From Allobaculum stercoricanis DSM 13633 (lineage in GTDB: Bacteria > Bacillota_I > Bacilli_A > Erysipelotrichales > Erysipelotrichaceae), in NCBI RefSeq assembly GCF_000384195.1, contig NZ_KB913034.1, forward strand, positions 86,745 to 150,744: a stretch of 64,000 nucleotides of DNA. The letters run 5' to 3'. Made by a program: the position numbers and the translations under genes. Below are positions 61,766-64,000 of this stretch, piece by piece. The notes under the pieces are model-generated. The model made no database searches. It saw only the letters and a list, made by a program, of their open reading frames with translations, and was not told the origin of the DNA. Numbering within the stretch: position 1 is the stretch's first letter; every line of letters begins with the position of its first letter.

Positions 61766-63757
61766 ATGACGAAAATTGATCAACTATCAGTGAATGCAAT
61801 ACGAATTCTCGCTGCTGACACAATTCAGAAAGCGAAATCTGGACACCCAGGCGCACCTTTGGGAACAGCACCAATGATGTATGAGCTCTACACTCATGAA
61901 CTCAATCACAATCCACAAGATCCAAAATGGGAAAACCGTGATCGTTTCATCCTTTCAGGTGGACACGGATCTGCTGGATTATATTCTTTACTTCATTTAT
62001 TTGGATACAAGATCAGCATGGATGATCTTAAAAACTTCCGCCAATTAGATTCATTAACTCCAGGACATCCTGAATATGGACATACTGATGGAGTGGAATG
62101 TACAACAGGACCATTAGGGTCTGGTTTATCCGCAGCTGTAGGTATGGCAATTGCGGAAGCTTACTTAGCAGAAAAATTTAACCGCCCAGGATTCCCAATC
62201 GTCGACCATAACACATACGTTGAAGTCGGTGATGGAGACTTAATGGAAGGTATTTCCCAAGAAGCATTGTCTTTAGCGGGAACTTTAAAACTGGATAAAA
62301 TGATTATCCTTTATGACTCCAACGATATTACTATCGAAGGCGATACTCATCCAACATTTGGCGAAGATGTTAACCGCCGTATGGAAGCATTAGGATTCAA
62401 CACTTGGTTTATTGAAGATGGAAATGATCAAGATGTAATTCGCCAAGCAATCGAAGAAGCAAAAGCAGATCATGAAAAACCATCCTTCATTACAGTAAAA
62501 ACAAGAATCGGTTACGGTTCTCCAAAAGAAGGTTTAGCAAGCAGCCATGGTGAACCACTTGGCGTAGAAAACGTTGCAGCCCTGAAGAAAAACTTAGGCT
62601 GGGACGAAGATAAATTCTTCTATGTTCCTGAAGAAGTTTATGCAAACTTCAAAGAACAAGCACAACGTGGTGCACAAGCACAAGCACAATGGGAAGAAAT
62701 GTATGCACAATATAAAGAACAGTATCCAGAAGTGGAAGCTGCTTATCGTGCAATGTTCGTTAAAGAACCAACAGCGGACAAAATTGAAGCCCTTGATTTA
62801 TTTGCTCCAGTAGAAAAAGCAGAAGCAACACGTGTTTCTTCTGGTCGAATTCTGAATAAATTAAAAGACGTAATGCCTAACTTAATTGGTGGATCCGCTG
62901 ACTTAGGTCCATCCAACAAAACAATTATGGAAGGTGAAGACTTCTTTACTGCTGAAAACCGCAATGGACGCAACATCCACTTTGGTGTTCGTGAACTTGC
63001 GATGGCAGGAATTTGTAACGGTTTGGCTTTAGCTGGACTTCGTCCATATGCGGGAACATTCTTTGTATTCTCCGACTACTCCAAACCAATGGCGCGTTTA
63101 GCTGCTTTGATGAACTTACCAGTAGTTTATGTTTATACACACGACTCTATTGGTGTTGGTGAAGATGGTCCTACTCACGAACCAATTGAACACTTAGCTT
63201 CTTATCGTTCTTTACCAAACATCGTTGTATTCCGCCCTGCTGATGCAGTAGAAACTGCAGCGGGATGGACACTTGCTCTTGACCGTACTGAAGGTCCAAC
63301 TGCTTTAATTTTGACTCGTCAAAACGTAGAACAAATCCCAACATCTTCTAAAGAAGCATTGAAGGGTGCTTATATTGTTAAAGATTCTAAAAATGAAACA
63401 CCTGAAGCGATCTTCATTGCATCTGGATCTGAAGTTGCTCCAACATTACAAGCAGCAGCAGTCCTTGAAGAAGAAGGCGTTGACGTTCGTGTAGTATCCA
63501 TGCCAAGTATGGAATTATTCGAAATGCAGTCCGAAGAATATCGTGAATCTATTCTTCCAAGATCTGTTCGTAACCGTGTTTCTGTAGAAGCATCTAAAGA
63601 CTTCGGTTGGGGACGTTATGTTGGAATCGATGGCGATATGGTTGGCATGAAGAGCTTCGGCGCTTCCGCACCATCAAGCCAATTATTTGAATACTTCGGT
63701 TTCACAAAAGAAAACATTGCTCAAACGATGAGAAATGTGATCGCTCGTAATCGCTAG
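61766..63757 (+). CDS. tkt: Transketolase
   Basis: The 663-residue enzyme has the thiamine-diphosphate domain (KSGHPGAPLGTAPMMYELY, ILSGGHGSAGLYSLLHL, TTGPLGSGLSAAVGMA, GDGDLMEGISQEALSLAG), the pyrimidine-binding domain (FGVRELAMAGICNGLAL, THDSIGVGEDGPTHEPIEHLASYR) and a C-terminal domain. It moves two-carbon units in the non-oxidative pentose phosphate pathway. The full length is normal. Codon use is typical of highly expressed genes. A weak AAGGAAAA precedes the ATG. Confidence 0.97.
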   Translation: MTKIDQLSVNAIRILAADTIQKAKSGHPGAPLGTAPMMYELYTHELNHNPQDPKWENRDRFILSGGHGSAGLYSLLHLFGYKISMDDLKNFRQLDSLTPGHPEYGHTDGVECTTGPLGSGLSAAVGMAIAEAYLAEKFNRPGFPIVDHNTYVEVGDGDLMEGISQEALSLAGTLKLDKMIILYDSNDITIEGDTHPTFGEDVNRRMEALGFNTWFIEDGNDQDVIRQAIEEAKADHEKPSFITVKTRIGYGSPKEGLASSHGEPLGVENVAALKKNLGWDEDKFFYVPEEVYANFKEQAQRGAQAQAQWEEMYAQYKEQYPEVEAAYRAMFVKEPTADKIEALDLFAPVEKAEATRVSSGRILNKLKDVMPNLIGGSADLGPSNKTIMEGEDFFTAENRNGRNIHFGVRELAMAGICNGLALAGLRPYAGTFFVFSDYSKPMARLAALMNLPVVYVYTHDSIGVGEDGPTHEPIEHLASYRSLPNIVVFRPADAVETAAGWTLALDRTEGPTALILTRQNVEQIPTSSKEALKGAYIVKDSKNETPEAIFIASGSEVAPTLQAAAVLEEEGVDVRVVSMPSMELFEMQSEEYRESILPRSVRNRVSVEASKDFGWGRYVGIDGDMVGMKSFGASAPSSQLFEYFGFTKENIAQTMRNVIARNR

Positions 63758-63777
63758 ATATTGATTTCAATCACAAT

Positions 63778-63829
63778 AAGGCAATCGCAAGATGAAGTTT
63801 GATGATTTCATCGGCGATCGCCTTTTTTG
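63778..63829 (+). terminator. Terminator after tkt
   Basis: AAGGCAATCGC pairs with GCGATCGCCTT (one mismatch) with an inner GATGAA/TTCATC stem, then T6. Confidence 0.85.
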
Positions 63830-63943
63830 TTTGTAATTCAGGCAAAACGATTTGTTCAATATTTGATACTTAGGTAAGTGAATACGCTCCAACAAGTGAT
63901 TAGCGAAATGAGTATAATAAAACTAAGAAAGAGAGGAATTGTG

Positions 63944-64000
63944 ATGAAACGAGTTCCAGTATCTATTGAAGACTATGCCGGACATATTATGAAATGTCTG
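63944..64000 (+). CDS. Partial gene, possible flavin reductase family
   Basis: Only 19 codons fall in the window: MKRVPVSIEDYAGHIMKCL. GAGAGGAATTGTG precedes the ATG and TATAAT lies at 63913-63918. The opening recalls flavin reductase-like FMN-binding proteins of gut Bacillota, but the fragment is too short to be sure. Confidence 0.4.
   Translation, partial: MKRVPVSIEDYAGHIMKCL

Overview
The window looks like a stretch of chromosome from a low-GC Bacillota, most likely an Erysipelotrichales-type gut bacterium. I infer this from the AT-rich DNA, strong AGGAGG-type ribosome binding sites matching the 16S 3' end (CACCTCCTTTCT), a T-box leader, an mraZ-rsmH-ftsL-pbp cluster, a short mollicute-like 5S rRNA, and protein families typical of that order. 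TGA is a normal stop, because prfB carries the classic TGA frameshift. No species is claimed.

Layout. 0.4-4 kb: an IscA/HesB-like protein with a His/Cys repeat tail, the AzlCD amino-acid exporter and an MFS carrier. 4-11.3 kb: a ParB-like/BMP fusion with a metallophosphoesterase, an orphan 165-aa protein, a structured small RNA resembling 6S RNA (7449-7660), a nitroreductase, an orphan KdpE-like regulator, rsmD and unknown genes. 11.7-14.7 kb: a lipase-like hydrolase and two membrane-anchored proteins of unknown role. 14.8-19.2 kb (minus): cell division and wall genes. 19.7-23 kb: lactate permease, HD and IMPACT proteins. 23.1-28 kb: a T-box controlled leuA-leuC-leuD-leuB operon. 28.1-30.1 kb (minus): LOG, a small (p)ppGpp synthetase and YaaA. 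30.6-35.7 kb: a complete 16S-23S-5S operon with strong promoter, processing stems and terminator. 36-38.5 kb: an Agr-like LytTR regulator and GHKL kinase. 38.6-41.5 kb: nitrilase, mutY, HAD phosphatase. 41.9-45.5 kb: secA-prfB. 45.5-49.6 kb: a DUF1287 gene with an in-frame stop, cysK, an HdeD-like protein, DJ-1 and patatin.

At 49.8-52 kb two arginine tRNA genes are followed by a 1.9-kb island bounded by a 59-bp direct repeat of the tRNA-Arg(CCU) 3' half. The island holds an intact Fic protein with its own repeat-rich upstream region and debris that resembles a toxin tail plus immunity gene. No integrase is present, so it is probably the relic of an integrated element.

52-57.6 kb: a TVP38-type protein, an OmpR/histidine-kinase pair, a membrane metallophosphoesterase and a YjdF-like protein. 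57.7-60.2 kb: a TetR regulator and oleate hydratase. 60.4-64 kb: an orphan PTS IIB, a 53-aa protein, transketolase and the start of a probable flavin reductase.

The observations most worth following are the 6S-like RNA, the tRNA-Arg island, two apparently leaderless genes (azlC, mutY), the unusual LeuB N-terminal motif, and the ParB-BMP fusion with paired LacI-type operators. All calls come from reading the sequence; no database search was run.
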